From Eucommia ulmoides (lineage: Eukaryota > Streptophyta > Magnoliopsida > Garryales > Eucommiaceae), in assembly GCA_016647705.1 (NCBI GenBank), contig CM028326.1, positions 1 through 64,000 of the forward strand: a stretch of DNA of 64,000 bases. The letters run 5' to 3'. The translations under genes were made by a program, and so were the position numbers. The notes beneath the pieces are model-generated. The model ran no database searches, was not told the DNA's origin, and worked only from the letters and a program-made list of their open reading frames with translations. Below, in pieces: positions 1 through 10,894 of the stretch; position 1 is the stretch's first letter; each line of letters starts with the position of its first letter.

Positions 1-463
1 GAATGGGCTCGTTGTGTAGCTGGGCTGAGCTCAACAGGCCAGATGTGCTGATCTTGGACTGTTAGGGCACGGGCCAACGAAAGCAACTATTTTGCTGTTT
101 CCGGGCCGGACTCCATGGGTAGGTCTGACCCACTTCTTTGTCTTTCTCTTCTCTGATTTGCATGTGGGGATTTTCCCTCATCATAAAACACACTTTGAAG
201 CCAAAAATACTTGGTTTATTTTCCTCTTTTTTTCCCCTTTCTCTTTATTTTTCAATTAAAATGAAGTTCTAAAAATAAGAGGGGCAAAATAAAATAATAG
301 AGAACTACAGGGAGTAAAAGGCAATTAAACCTTTTTTCCCCCTCCTAAGAACTACAGGGAGTCTACAGCCATATGCAGCTCCCGGATTCGATGAAAACAA
401 AAGGCTTCGCATTTCGCAATTCAACGGATAACGCATACAACGAAATCAATTGACGGCGCAGAA

Positions 464-2257
464 ATGGATGAATCGCAAGAAATTCTATTGAACTCTCTGG
501 TCAGTTATGGAGTTCAGATTCCGCCGATGTATCTTCGATGAAGACCTCACGCCGGCTGCGCTGGTCTCTATCTGCTCTCGTCGCTCCGCCTGATAGACGA
601 TACGTCGTCATTTCCAGCATCTTTTCCCGATTCGTAGCCGTAGCCGATCGCTCAAGATCTGCACCGATCTCGCTTCCGCCGTCCAGAACGTTGGTTATCT
701 CGGCGATATGAATTTCCACAAGGTTTTCATTTTCATTTTGCCTGAATTTATTTTATATTTCATTTATGTTGCTCTCTTTGTTTACTGAGAAGAATCAATC
801 ATGCAAGTTCTAATTTGCGTCTCCTTTCATGTATGTTTAGTTTAGTTTTATTTCTCATATTATGTGCAATAGAAGCTAAAGGAAATTATTACAGTTTGAT
901 GACAATTGTGAATGCTATTGTTGTTCGGATTTTTATTGATTGCATTGTTTTGACTCTTCCTTACTAGGCAGTTCCTTTATCCATCCGAAGAAGACTTGTA
1001 TAAATTGGTAAGATTCTTGGTGGAGAGGCTTTCTGGATTATCTGAAGCTGGGAAATCGGCTGACAAGAAAGAAATCAGCTCCCTGACGCATTCGACAGAA
1101 GAATTGGCAGAAACTAAAGGATTTCAAATACATAATGAGGATGTCATTAGCAGATTGAATGATGTGAGATTGGAAACTGAAGTGATTGAGTCGTCTTCAT
1201 CTGTTAATGCTTCTGAAAATGATGACAGTATGCTCGGAACATGTTAAGTTTGTTTCCGAGGTAAAGCAAATACATCCATCTGAACTACCTTTTACCTTCA
1301 CTTGAGTTTTATGAGACGCCTTTACTTCATTACTTGGATTGATTCAGATAAAATGACTTGACGAATAGCTAATCTGTACTCAAGATAAGAACAATATTGT
1401 GTTTAAATCTATGTAATTACTCATCTTAGTGGTAATATCTTTCAGATCAGATGCGAATGGAAAAGTTACGAAGTCTAGAAAAGAGCTTACTGATGAGGCG
1501 ACTACAAAGTCTTCAGAATTAGAACGTTTGGAAGAACAACGCAAGATGTTGAAGGTGGCTGTGGAGATGGCTTTGGAAGAGCAACATCCTGTTGACTACT
1601 ACATTAAACAGCTCAACGAGCAAATAGATGCAAAAAAGCATAATCTTGTGCTACTGGAGTCCACAATGGTAGAATGCTGTTTTTCTATTCACTTTTTGTC
1701 AGCATTTTATAACTGAACTTGGTCAAATATTTCTAAATCCTTGAGTTGAAAAGAATTATAGCTATTAAAAGTGCAACATGAGTTTCTCTTGCATGAAAAT
1801 GTTTGTATTGATTTCATCTTAACTTCACCACAGGGATGCTCTCATAAGGCCTTTGGAAGAGGAAAAATAAGCGTTGAGGATGCTCTTTGTTCAGCAAAGC
1901 CGGAGGCTCGAGAAAAGCTTAAAAAGTTGAAAGAAGTAGAGCAAGAGAGGGAATCAGTGCTATCAGAAATTAAGAGAAGGTATTGGATTATGAGCATATT
2001 ATTTCGATATTTGTATGCTAAAACATAATTGGTTCCACAGAAGTAAGAGCATATTTTTTAGGACAAATTCATTTATTTTCCTTACATAAAAATTCATGCT
2101 TATTTTTTCCATAATATCAAAAAAATCCCTGAAGTTTGGATTTTTATATTAAAAAAATCATATGTTAACAGAACAATGACTGCTATCATGATTCATGACC
2201 TGGCTTAGGTCTATAGAAAAATCACATAAATGTTCAAAAATGCCCTCGATAATTTTA

Positions 2258-2291
<34 letters not shown>

Positions 2292-3341
2292 CTAACACAC
2301 ATATAAAAACACACCAGCACTATGAAAACGTCAACAAAAGGATGAAGATTTTTTTTAAATCAAATACAAAAATAATCTTTGAATCATGGTTAGGAATAGT
2401 TTCATGGTGAATGATAAGCAGTGGGTTCATACTCTCTTATAGTTGGTGATGTATTTTGGCCTTATACGGAAGAGGTAAAGAAATTGAATGATTTCCAAGG
2501 TGAAAGGTAACATTAGCATTCGGGCATCTTGGAAGAGAAGATTAAAAAAGAAGAAAAAAAGGAAGAAGTAAAATGGTAACATTCTCCGCTAGATAAAAAT
2601 GCCTATTACTGACAGGAATACTCAGTGATATCGTGAGAAAATAGGGGTAATGTTTGGTATTATAAAATCTCGGCCGAGTTAAATGATATTTGCCCTAACT
2701 TTTAATATTTCGACTATTTTATCTCTTAAAAAACATGCATTGAATCTTATGTCATTACAATATTCGTCTGTTTTTAAAGGGGGGAGAACTTTCTAAACTT
2801 TCGAAGGATGTTGAGGAACAACCCAATTGGCCTCCAGGAGATCCTACATTGATCAGTCAAGGAGATCACAAAAAACAGTCGTAAGCAGGACGCTGACATA
2901 GACAGGATCCTAAAAGAAACAAGGGAGCTTCAGCTAGAGAGTAATTCTATCCAAGAACGCCTTCATCGAACTTATGCAGTGGTAGACGAAACAATTTTCA
3001 GGTACAAAATACAAATTATTAAGTTATGTTGGTGGTTTTAATCTCTTGATTACTTCAGAGTGAGAAATTATTGTTTGGTTACTGAAAAATAAGCCCATAA
3101 CTTTAGGGAAGCAAAGAAAGACCCTATGGGGAGACAAGCTTACAGGCTTCTCACTAGCATCCACGAGAGTTTTGATCAGATCTGCGGAAAAATTCTTGCC
3201 ACAGACAGAACACAAAGGGAAGCGGCTGATTACGAAGCCAAACCTTCCACCATGACTTCCCAGAGCTTGAACATTGACAAGTTACAAGCTGATATCGATG
3301 CTATCAGGAGGGAAAATGCTTTCCTCAAGCAACGCCTCTAG
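464..3341 (+). pseudogene. CCDC22: CCDC22-like gene, unit 1 (many small indels)
   Basis: All six exons and five introns of the unit 5 and 6 genes are recognisable in order: start ATG at 464, exon 2 from about 973, exon 3 near 1446-1669, exon 4 near 1834-1979, exon 5 near 2783-3001, exon 6 near 3107-3341. The reading frame is interrupted in at least five exons by 1-2 base indels relative to the other units. Exon 1 alone lacks single bases near 513, 531 and 581, and exon 3 has one-base losses near 1451 and 1480 and a gain near 1662. Exon 6 stays open to the normal TAA. The changes are mostly single-base losses scattered through exons and introns, so this is either a young pseudogene or imperfectly polished sequence. 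As written it cannot make a full-length CCDC22 protein. Confidence 0.85.
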
Positions 3342-3503
3342 TCACTAGTTGGCAATATCTTTATTTTACTCTAATCGAAACTTATTTCATTGAAATAGAA
3401 ATCAAAACTTTTCCGATACAAATTACCATAAATCTTATTAGTTGGCTAAAAGCCTAAAACTTTTCTCTAGCAAATCTAGTACAGATCACACACTACTACA
3501 ATC

Positions 3504-4722
3504 TTATGGCATAGCAAACAAAGCAACGTCATACAGATATTTTTGATGTTGCATCATCTGGTTCAACCAAAGCACTTGGTCTGTGATGGGTTGTGGAGCA
3601 GCAGTTGCACTGTTCTTGTTTGCTGGAAGAACATCTTGATCCATGACTTGAGCCGTTGAGTTTTTTTGGCAAGGTCATATCAAAAATACTTGGTCTTCTA
3701 TTCTTGTTGTCCCGTTGTTGCCGGAGGAAATATTTCTGGGCATGACTGGAAACCTGAGTCGGTGTCCTTGTCTCAACGTATCTTGAGATACTCTTCCAAT
3801 TCCTTCCATATTTTGCTAGCCCGGTAAGAAACAACCTACACATTCACAAAAATTAAAAATAAAATAAAATAATATGTATGCTAATTGACTGAAAAGTGAT
3901 AGCAGAAGTAGTAAATTGCTTGTTGGGTTAAAAATAAAATAAAATAATGTATCCTTCTTATGCTAGATTTGAAAACTTTTCATTTTTTGTTTTAGAGGGA
4001 AAAAAAAAAGATACTCGAGGCCACACTTGTTTACTGATTTTGTTCCCAGATTTTTATTTCCCTTCCCCGAAAACTGGGAACAAATACAAATTATGGAAAC
4101 AAAAACAAATTCATTTCCCCCTTTTGAATAAATTTTGGAGAACATAATTGAATTGTTTCCAGAAGAAAATAAAGAGTAATTAACCCTAAATGGTTTAAAG
4201 ATTTGTTTCTTGGTGTATATTACTTGTGTTCTGATTCGGTCCATTGTTTTCTCTCTTTCGGCTTCTTTGTTTCTTTATTCCGCTTCTCTATAACTAAACT
4301 TTGGTCACCGAATCGTTGTGGATTATGTGGTGGCGGCTCAACGAGTCCGGCATTGATCGATTGCATGTCGTTTTGTATCCAACGTAAACGACGGGAGACG
4401 CCAAATGCTGTTGATCTAGTAGTTGTGGCGGCCAATCTTGCTCCTTCATCTCTACCTCCTGTTGTTGTTGTTGAAGTTGAGGTTGAGATGGAGAAGCAAC
4501 ATTGGCCATGGCAACCAGCACTTGCCATGGCCAATGTTGATTTTCCATCTCAACCTCAACAACAGGAGGTTGAGATGGAGAAGCAACATTGGCCATGGCA
4601 GGCTCCTCGTCTAGTATTTTGTGTAGCCATGCCCAATCTTGCTCGGTCACCTCAAACTCCTCCTCTATCTCAAACTCCTGTTGTTGTTGTTGTTGTTGAA
4701 GGCGGCAAACTTGGTTCTCCAT
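3504..4722 (-). pseudogene. SHAQKYF single-MYB gene, unit 1 (frameshifted)
   Basis: Both MYB exons are present: the 5' exon at about 4207-4722 and the 3' exon ending at the family stop at 3504, separated by the usual intron of about 400 bp. The 3' exon still encodes the second half of the MYB domain including SHAQKYF. It then shifts frame after the LPK stretch because two bases are missing near 3665 in the segment encoding KENST, giving a different Cys-rich tail that stops at 3529. The 5' exon has lost a base at the usual ATG (near 4730), so the first usable ATG would be the next one at 4722, and it shifts frame again near 4375 and 4310. The tail-to-tail CCDC22 copy ends 162 bp away. Compared with the intact copies this is a broken paralogue or contains assembly errors. 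Confidence 0.82.
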
Positions 4723-4791
4723 ATTAGCATCTCCGTTGCGTTCGTCCTTCTCAAGTGGTTTCCTAGGCTTGGAATTGCGTGGGGGTAGGTC

Positions 4792-4798
4792 CTTATAT
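4792..4798 (-). promoter_or_regulatory. TATA box of MYB unit 1
   Basis: Read on the minus strand the sequence is TATATAAG, about 70 bp upstream of the MYB start. The same box sits at the same distance in every MYB copy that keeps its 5' end, so it probably belongs to the core promoter. Confidence 0.6.
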
Positions 4799-4802
4799 AG
4801 TG

Positions 4803-5590
4803 AATTTTGCTTTGATTCTAATCATTATGTATCGTCGCTGATATGGTGGCTTTGACTTGTTTTTAAAATTTGGGGAGATTACATTTTTGACCCCTAAAGT
4901 ATAGTGTGGGTGTTCGTTTGAACCCTACGGTTTGCCAAATTTCACATTTGATCCTCAAGTTCCATATTTGTTTCAATTTCGCAAAAAGAAAATGTTATTA
5001 ATGATTTTGGATGAAAAATGAGCTATTCTCGACACATGATGGAGAAATTTTCGGTATTTTATTACTCCACTGAATATGAGATTTCAGGAAAATCATTGTT
5101 CGAAAAAGATTAGGGAAAAAATTTTAGATTTAGTGGAATGATGAAATAATAAATTATCCATTAGAAGGTCACTGTGTTGTGCACAATATTTTTTATCCAA
5201 AATTATTAACAACGATCTTAACATGTGCCATTGAAACAAATTTTGAAACTCGAGGGATTAAATGTATAATTTGATAAACTTGAGTTTGACTTTAAATTTC
5301 TGATTTTTAAGAATCAGGAATATGAACCTTAATGACTTGGACTGAGTCAAAACTTCTTTTTAGAGAAAAAAAAGGAATTTTGTTTTGATTTTTTCAATTT
5401 TATATTTTTAAATAGATTTTGAAAAATAAAAATTAAAAACAAAGGTTAAAAAAATCGCAATTAAAATGGTGGTAGAATGACTATATATTGAGAGAGAGAG
5501 AGTGAGAAATTTATTCGAGTCTCCAAAAAAATAGGCTCCGAGAATTTGCTGATTTCGGGAGAGAGGAAATTCAGGAAGGAAAGAGAATTT
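4803..5590. other. MYB upstream region, AT-rich, no gene
   Basis: This is the upstream flank of the MYB gene and is shared by all units. It starts with a GC-balanced stretch (from about 4880, TTGACCCCTAAAGTATAG) that reads like a degraded interspersed repeat. It then becomes AT-rich and ends in a GA microsatellite (about 5490-5511) whose length differs between units. No open reading frame looks real. Confidence 0.6.
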
Positions 5591-5593
5591 GCT

Positions 5594-5870
5594 GACCCCT
5601 ATATTTTGTCCAAAATTTCATTTTGCTCCTTGATTTATTTTTTGTCTTAACATAGTACCCAAACTTTAGTTTAAGTGTTTGAAGAAGTCATTTTCTAAGT
5701 GCATCAAGCAATGGCATGGTGGATGTTTAGTGGGTAATTATCTTTATCTTTTTATCTCAATAAGTATTGATTTTATTTTCTTTTAACCCACTTATTTTAA
5801 AAAAACATTTATATTCTCATCCAATTTTCGAACCATTATCTTTATATCCATACACTTTCCATTGACAGAT
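5594..5870. repeat. Left copy of ~280 bp direct repeat flanking MZT1 block
   Basis: The stretch starting TGACCCCTATATTTTGTCC is repeated in the same orientation at 9613-9885, with only scattered differences. The pair brackets the 4 kb MZT1 segment. The sequence has no coding potential and resembles a decayed non-coding interspersed element. Confidence 0.8.
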
Positions 5871-7500
5871 TTTTCCTCAATAGATTTGCGGCAATGAAGA
5901 TTCCATAATAGGGATTAGGAGTTTTTATATTCAACAAAATTATTTTATTAAAATCAAAATAATTATTGTTGTACACATTTTTTTACAATTTAATTATATA
6001 TTCAGAGTCGTCTAAATAAAATCTTCAAAACAATATCAAATTCACTATTTTTTTCATTACTTTCAGTTTTCACAATTAATGTTATTATAATATCCACATG
6101 CATCACAATTTAAATTTTAAAAAAGAAGATTGATATCAAGCACCGAATGTTACATTCAACATTAATGTCACATGAATTATAAAATGTTACGAGGGATTAT
6201 AATTAGATGCGGCCTAGACATTACACCACCGTTTCGGTTGGATTGGATGTTACATTCAACATGCATATATAAATGAAAATACAATAATATTACATGTAAT
6301 AGTGTTGTTACATAAATATTACATGTAACATAGTATAGTTACTAAATGTTACATGTAACATTTTGATAAACAACTCAAAAAAATGTGATTATATCTCATT
6401 AAAAAAAAAAAATTGCACATCATTGTTGTTTAAAAATTTTATTGTTTCACATTCGGATTGAGATCAAAACAAGCATATTGTTTCACTTAGAGTTGCTCGT
6501 ATGTTATCTAATTTAATTCCGCATAAAGGAGAAGTGATTACATAATTTTATGAAACGACGCATTAAAAAAAAGGCATTTTAGTCACAAAAATGACATAAA
6601 ATCTACTCGGTTCACAGAAAACATTGCGGGTTTAATTGGTAGTTTTGATACATTTTTTAAATTGCTTAGTAAGCACCCCCTTTTTTTTCACCCGTAACTT
6701 CAGGTTCAGATCATACGCTAGTTTTATATAAACCAAAACCACAAACTCATTAATTTTTTTTTATATATTTATTAATCTTCTCTAGCAACACAAACATAAA
6801 TAAAATATAATTAAAAAAAATCTAAACAAACTCAAAACCAAACCACAAAGATATTAATTGTTACAATAAACATCCTAAGCATAATTAAAATATAACATCC
6901 TAAACATAAGTAAAATATAACACAGAGTTCACATGTAATGAAAACAAACAAACAAAATAAAAACTAAAAAATAGAGGTAAAAGTGAAAATAAATAAAAAA
7001 CGTAAAGAAAATATATATTTAAAAATAATAGTTACACGGTTCGGTTTCACAAGTACTCTCCCAAAATCTAAACCAAAACGAAAACTGGTTCGGTTTTCAA
7101 TTTTGAAACTAAAACCGTAACCGAAACTATTTGATCAGTTTCAAGACTGAACTACTCGGTTCGGTTACCCGGTTCGGATTCAATTGTAATCCCAAGATAT
7201 ACAGTCCAAATTTGACGTCTACTAGTCCGGAGCTGCCCTCTTGTACCACAGATCTACCACCACAAATGCAAATCTAACCTCTGTCATAAGATTCAACACA
7301 TAATTATGAGGTTTAACAACACTTCTGCTTCGCTGTTTAGAGCATTTTGCATCGGGCAGCAGTGGCAGGACCACCTTGTTCTGAAGGGAATTCAAACCCC
7401 CTTTAAATTTAGAAAACTCACTTTCATCTCTTCATTTAAAAAAATAAAAAATAAAAAATAAAAAATAAAACAAAAAAAAAAATATTTTCAGTCAGGTCTC
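5871..7500. other. AT-rich intergenic DNA downstream of MZT1
   Basis: This is non-coding DNA between the direct repeat and the 3' end of MZT1. It contains a cluster of TGTTACAT/TTACATGTAA motifs (6145-6370), long A/T-rich stretches and a patch rich in GGTTCGG/CCGAACC (about 7030-7180), a motif style common in degraded plant repeats. I see no open frame with codon structure. An almost identical copy is at 29510-31140 in unit 3. Confidence 0.6.
6145..6370. repeat. Cluster of TGTTACAT / TTACATGTAA palindromes
   Basis: About 225 bp contain at least five occurrences of the motif TTACATTCAACAT or TTACATGTAA. Three are self-complementary or nearly so (near 6289, 6318 and 6347). The cluster is conserved base for base in unit 3 (29785-30005). 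It could be an old transposon end or a multi-site protein-binding region; the sequence alone does not decide. Confidence 0.5.
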
Positions 7501-7716
7501 AATCATATTCTAGATTCGACCTTGTTGGGCATGTCAAATGGCCCCTAATAAGATTCAGCGCAATAACTATGAAAAAGGATCAAATCAACATGTAGAAACA
7601 GACCTGGCATGGCTAATTGACGAAATGCCGCTGAAGAAAACACAAGGAAAGTTAAAAAAAATCTCCAAATTTTCATCAAAGGAAAAAAGGCAAAGATAAC
7701 ACCGAACCGAACTGGC

Positions 7717-7938
7717 TCAAGGAATGGACGGAGAAGTGGGCATGTGGGAGGAGGAAGAAGAAGGATCTCTTCTGAGCTCCTTGACAACAGCAGCCAATGC
7801 CTCTGGGTTGAAACCCATCTCACAAAGGCCAATGAGCAGTGAAACCGTGTGGCGGTCTAATCCAGTATCAAGAATTTTAGACATCTGATATACCAACTCC
7901 AATGATTCTCTTGCATCTCTTCCACCATCTTTATCCAT
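7717..7938 (-). CDS. MZT1: MOZART1 / GIP, mitotic-spindle organizing protein 1
   Basis: This encodes 73 aa, the usual size for plant GIP1/GIP2 proteins. MZT1 binds the N-terminus of gamma-tubulin complex proteins and helps recruit gamma-tubulin ring complexes to microtubule nucleation sites, in plants also at the nuclear envelope. Family hallmarks seen are ARESLELVYQMSKILDTGLD (residues 8-27), then LIGLCEMGFNPEALAAVVKE (about 33-52) and a Ser/Pro-rich tail. The chosen ATG at 7938 begins the conserved region and lies 10 bp after a splice acceptor (exon from about 7948). The open frame upstream of it is intron. A 5' non-coding exon at 9394-9600 with a matching donor suggests one leader intron of about 1.45 kb. 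The coding part is a single exon. The unit 3 copy predicts the same protein. Confidence 0.93.
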   Translation of the reverse strand: MDKDGGRDARESLELVYQMSKILDTGLDRHTVSLLIGLCEMGFNPEALAAVVKELRRDPSSSSSHMPTSPSIP

Positions 7939-7947
7939 ATCAAACTC

Positions 7948-9393
7948 TCTAAAAATAAATAAATAAAATTGAAACATATAAAATCATTAACTATTGCTTA
8001 ACAACAAAACAAATATAATCATGAATTATAGATGCTCAAAATAGAAACATGGAATATGCACACTTATATTATAAATCAGGACGGTGTAAACTCGTAATAT
8101 TTTAAGTCAATAGGACGGTTGAAATCTATTAGTGTAACGACGATGTGAACTAAATCTCAACCATTCACTTGAAGAGATATGTTCATCCCTTGGATTATAT
8201 ATTTGGAGAGATCCTAGTCATTCTATTGATCATAATCACTTCGTAGATAGCACAACATTTTAATTTATAATATAAATTAATTTTAAGCTAAATATTGTGT
8301 TAAAATTAAAAATTTATTATTTTAAATAACAAAAAATTATGTTTCTATGAAAATAATATTGAAACGTGCCACTCACTAGTTTATATTAGGATGGTGAATA
8401 AAATATATTTTTGTTAATAGTTAAAATTGAATTTGATAAGATAATCCGATGAGATTACCATATGATTTTTTTTTTTTGGGGGGGAGGGGGGGGGGGGGGG
8501 GGGGTTTCCTCCCCAAATGGCCCCCTCTCCCCCCCCCCAAAATGGTTGAATCAATTACATTTTTCACCCTTTAGCATAGACCAAACTTTACTTTGTACCT
8601 TAATATTTTTTTTTATCATGTATTGTTTATTGAAGTTCCATTTTAATTTGCAAATTTATCCTTTCCGATCTTAGCTGCCCACATTTAGATTGAAAATAAA
8701 TAAATTTAATCAACAGATTATATGCACAATTGCAAATTTTTTCTATTTTCCTTTTTGGCTAAGCAACACAATTACAGTTTAATCCTTTTTAGTAACTAAA
8801 AATTTTACATAAATTAGTGCCTTCAGGCAGAAGGCATTTGCATTTGCTAGTCCTCAACCGCCAAGAATCACAAGCTACACAATAGATCTAATAAGCTGAA
8901 AACGTCTATCTTTTGACCTAATTTTAGAAACTCAGAGTGAATATTCTACATAAAAGAGAAGATCAGTGTAAACAGATCCAAGCATGGGCGAACAACAGCT
9001 ATCATAGAACATACAATGCAAAGTATGACTATACAACAAAAGACCGGCATCAACTATCCAAGCATGTTGAGATGTTTGACAAGGCTAAGCCAAGATTGTA
9101 TGTTAGGTTCAAACAATCAAAGAACGGAATTGAATAAGAACATGCCTGTGACAGCAAACAAGCGAAAAACATTTCATCCAGCATCGAAAGCATTCAAATT
9201 TATGAAGTTCAGGCAACCAATAATTCAGAAATTTGCTACTAAAATTTAAAAGATCACACCGGCATAGAGAAAAAAAACACCCAAGCACAGGCAACAATGA
9301 CCAAAACATAATAAAAATTAATAAAACACAACATCCAAAGAATCTACAACATCAATTTATAAAACACAGATTTCACTTTCGATTTGAACATAC
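7948..9393 (-). other. MZT1: MZT1 leader intron (predicted)
   Basis: This is the interval between a GTATG donor (just below 9394 on the minus strand) and a T-rich acceptor (TTTTTAG, 7949-7955). It is AT-rich and holds a long G tract facing a C tract (8478-8538). No coding exon was recognised inside it. The spans with open frames near 8937-9309 lack family similarity that I recognise. Confidence 0.6.
8478..8538. repeat. Long G tract followed by C tract
   Basis: About 27 nearly uninterrupted G residues are followed, after a short spacer, by C-rich runs, so the stretch can fold as a hairpin or a G-quadruplex. It lies inside the MZT1 leader intron. The unit 3 copy is longer (32127-32158), which fits slippage or sequencing uncertainty. 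Confidence 0.75.
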
Positions 9394-9600
9394 CTGGCTT
9401 CTTCTTTTTTGAATCCGTTCAAAATTTTCCAGGCGAGTAGAGGCTGCGTCTTCTTCTTCGACTAATCTGCTTCTCTTCTTCTTCGTCCAGTTTCTCCAGG
9501 CGATTAGGGCAAGAATCTGTCTCTCCCTCCCTTTCCCTCTCTCTCTCAAACGATTTGGTGTCCAGGGCTTCGTTCAATACTTCAATGCACATGTTAGAGA
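9394..9600 (-). other. MZT1: MZT1 5' leader exon (non-coding)
   Basis: The minus strand reads a CT/GA-rich leader ending in a consensus donor (CCAG then GTATG) at 9394. It lies 1.45 kb upstream of the MZT1 acceptor. The exon is preserved in all A and C units (33068, 44028, 53816), even where the MZT1 coding exon is missing. The transcription start is not visible; 9600 is an estimate. Confidence 0.55.
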
Positions 9601-9612
9601 TAATTTCATTGT

Positions 9613-9885
9613 TGACCCCTATATTTTGTCCAAAATTTCATTTTGCTCCTTGATTTATTTTTTGTCTTAACATAGTACCCAAACTTTAGTTTAAGTGTTT
9701 GAAGAAGTCATTTTCTAAGTGTATCAAGCAATGGCATGGTGGATGTTTAGTGGGTAATTATCTTTATCTTTTTATCTCTATATAAGTATTGATTTTATTT
9801 TTCTTTTAACCCACTTATTTTAAAAAATAACATTTATATTCTCATCTAATTTCCGAACCATTATCTTTATATCATTACACATTAA
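9613..9885. repeat. Right copy of ~280 bp direct repeat flanking MZT1 block
   Basis: This matches 5594-5870 in the same orientation and sits just upstream of the MZT1 leader exon. The C units retain this right-hand copy (44248-44520, 54045-54310) but lack the left-hand one. Confidence 0.8.
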
Positions 9886-10894
9886 CAGGTATAGATTTGA
9901 GATAGGTACGTACTGCACAAGTAAGATTATCTGATATTTCTTTTAAGACATGCAATTTGTTTTGGTATGTCAAGTTAAGTCATTTTTAGAATTTTTATAT
10001 TAAATATATAATATTTGATGTTGCCAAAATCTACCTATGTGTGAACCAAAGCCAAACGAGCTGGAGAACTCAACAACACGTACTGCCCCTTAGATTACAA
10101 TTCTCTAATGAGGTAAAAATACAACTAATACAGAGAAATGTTTACAAGTGAAAAGAATATGATTTCGTGCCCATAATCAAGTCTAGAGCCCTCCCCTAGA
10201 GTAACTGTCTCGTCGAGTATATAAGATGTTCCGCTGGGCAGTCGTTCCCGCCATGATTTCCTCATCGTTCCATACCGGCAATCGTGATCATAGGCGGTGC
10301 TCCCACTATAGAAAGTGGCGTCAATTGTGCAAGTGAATGGAGGTGGTGGTAGGTAGGACGACGGTTATGTTCACCTGCTACCTCTTGGGTTGGTGATTGG
10401 GTCTTGTTTGGGGGGTCTTGCTTCATCCCAAATGGGCTCGTTGTGTAGTTGGGCTGAGCTCAACAGGCCAGATGTGCTGATCTTGGACTGTTAGGGCGAC
10501 GGGCCAACGAAAGCAACTATTTTGCTGTTTCCGTGCCGGACTCCATGGGTAGGTCCGACCCACTTCTTTGTCTTTCTCTTCTCTGATTTGCATGTGGGGA
10601 TTTTTCCCTCATCATAAAACACACTTTGAAGCCAAAAATACTTGGTTTATTTTCCTCTTTTTTTCCCCTTTCTCTTCATTTTTCAATTAAAATGAAGTTC
10701 TAAAAATAAGAGGGGCAAAATAAAATAATAGCGAAATACAGGAGTAAAAGGCAATTAAACCTTTTTTTCCTCCTCCTGAGAGCTACAGGGAGTCTACAGC
10801 CATATGCAGCTCCCGGATTCGATGAAAACAAAAGGCTTCGCATTTCGCAATTCAACGGAGAACGCACACAACGAAATCAACCGACGGAGCAGAA
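9886..10894. other. Divergent intergenic region MZT1 / CCDC22 unit 2
   Basis: The region holds the unit boundary (10433) and the upstream region of the plus-strand CCDC22 gene. A plus-strand TATATAAG at 10218-10225 recurs at 33900 and 44855. It is about 670 bp from the CCDC22 ATG, so it is either a distal start with a long leader or unrelated. The last 150 bp before the ATG (from about 10740) are strongly conserved between units. No open reading frame is credible here. Confidence 0.5.

Noticed and set aside
2245-2295. Poly(T)/poly(A) run in CCDC22 intron 4 as a retrocopy tail
   Set aside because: It lies within an intron shared by all units and varies in length by slippage; there is no adjoining intron-less copy.
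4203-4727. Plus-strand open frame of 174 codons over MYB exon 1
   Set aside because: It is the antisense shadow of the MYB exon, kept open by CAA/TTG repeats and the inverted repeat. I report the symmetry as a finding but do not call a gene.
5840-5855. TATCCA words near MYB and MZT1 as MYB auto-regulatory sites
   Set aside because: SHAQKYF proteins can bind TATCCA, but the six-base word is expected often in AT-rich DNA and shows no clustering here.
7545-7832. Minus-strand 95-codon frame overlapping MZT1
   Set aside because: Out-of-frame overlap with the MZT1 coding exon and its 3' flank; no recognisable family.
8462-8674. Frame starting in the poly-G tract
   Set aside because: Poly-Gly/Pro translation of a simple repeat in an intron.
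9419-9592. 57-codon upstream reading frame in the MZT1 leader exon
   Set aside because: The frame crosses a CT microsatellite whose length changes by four bases in unit 3, so the peptide is not conserved between copies that keep an intact MZT1.
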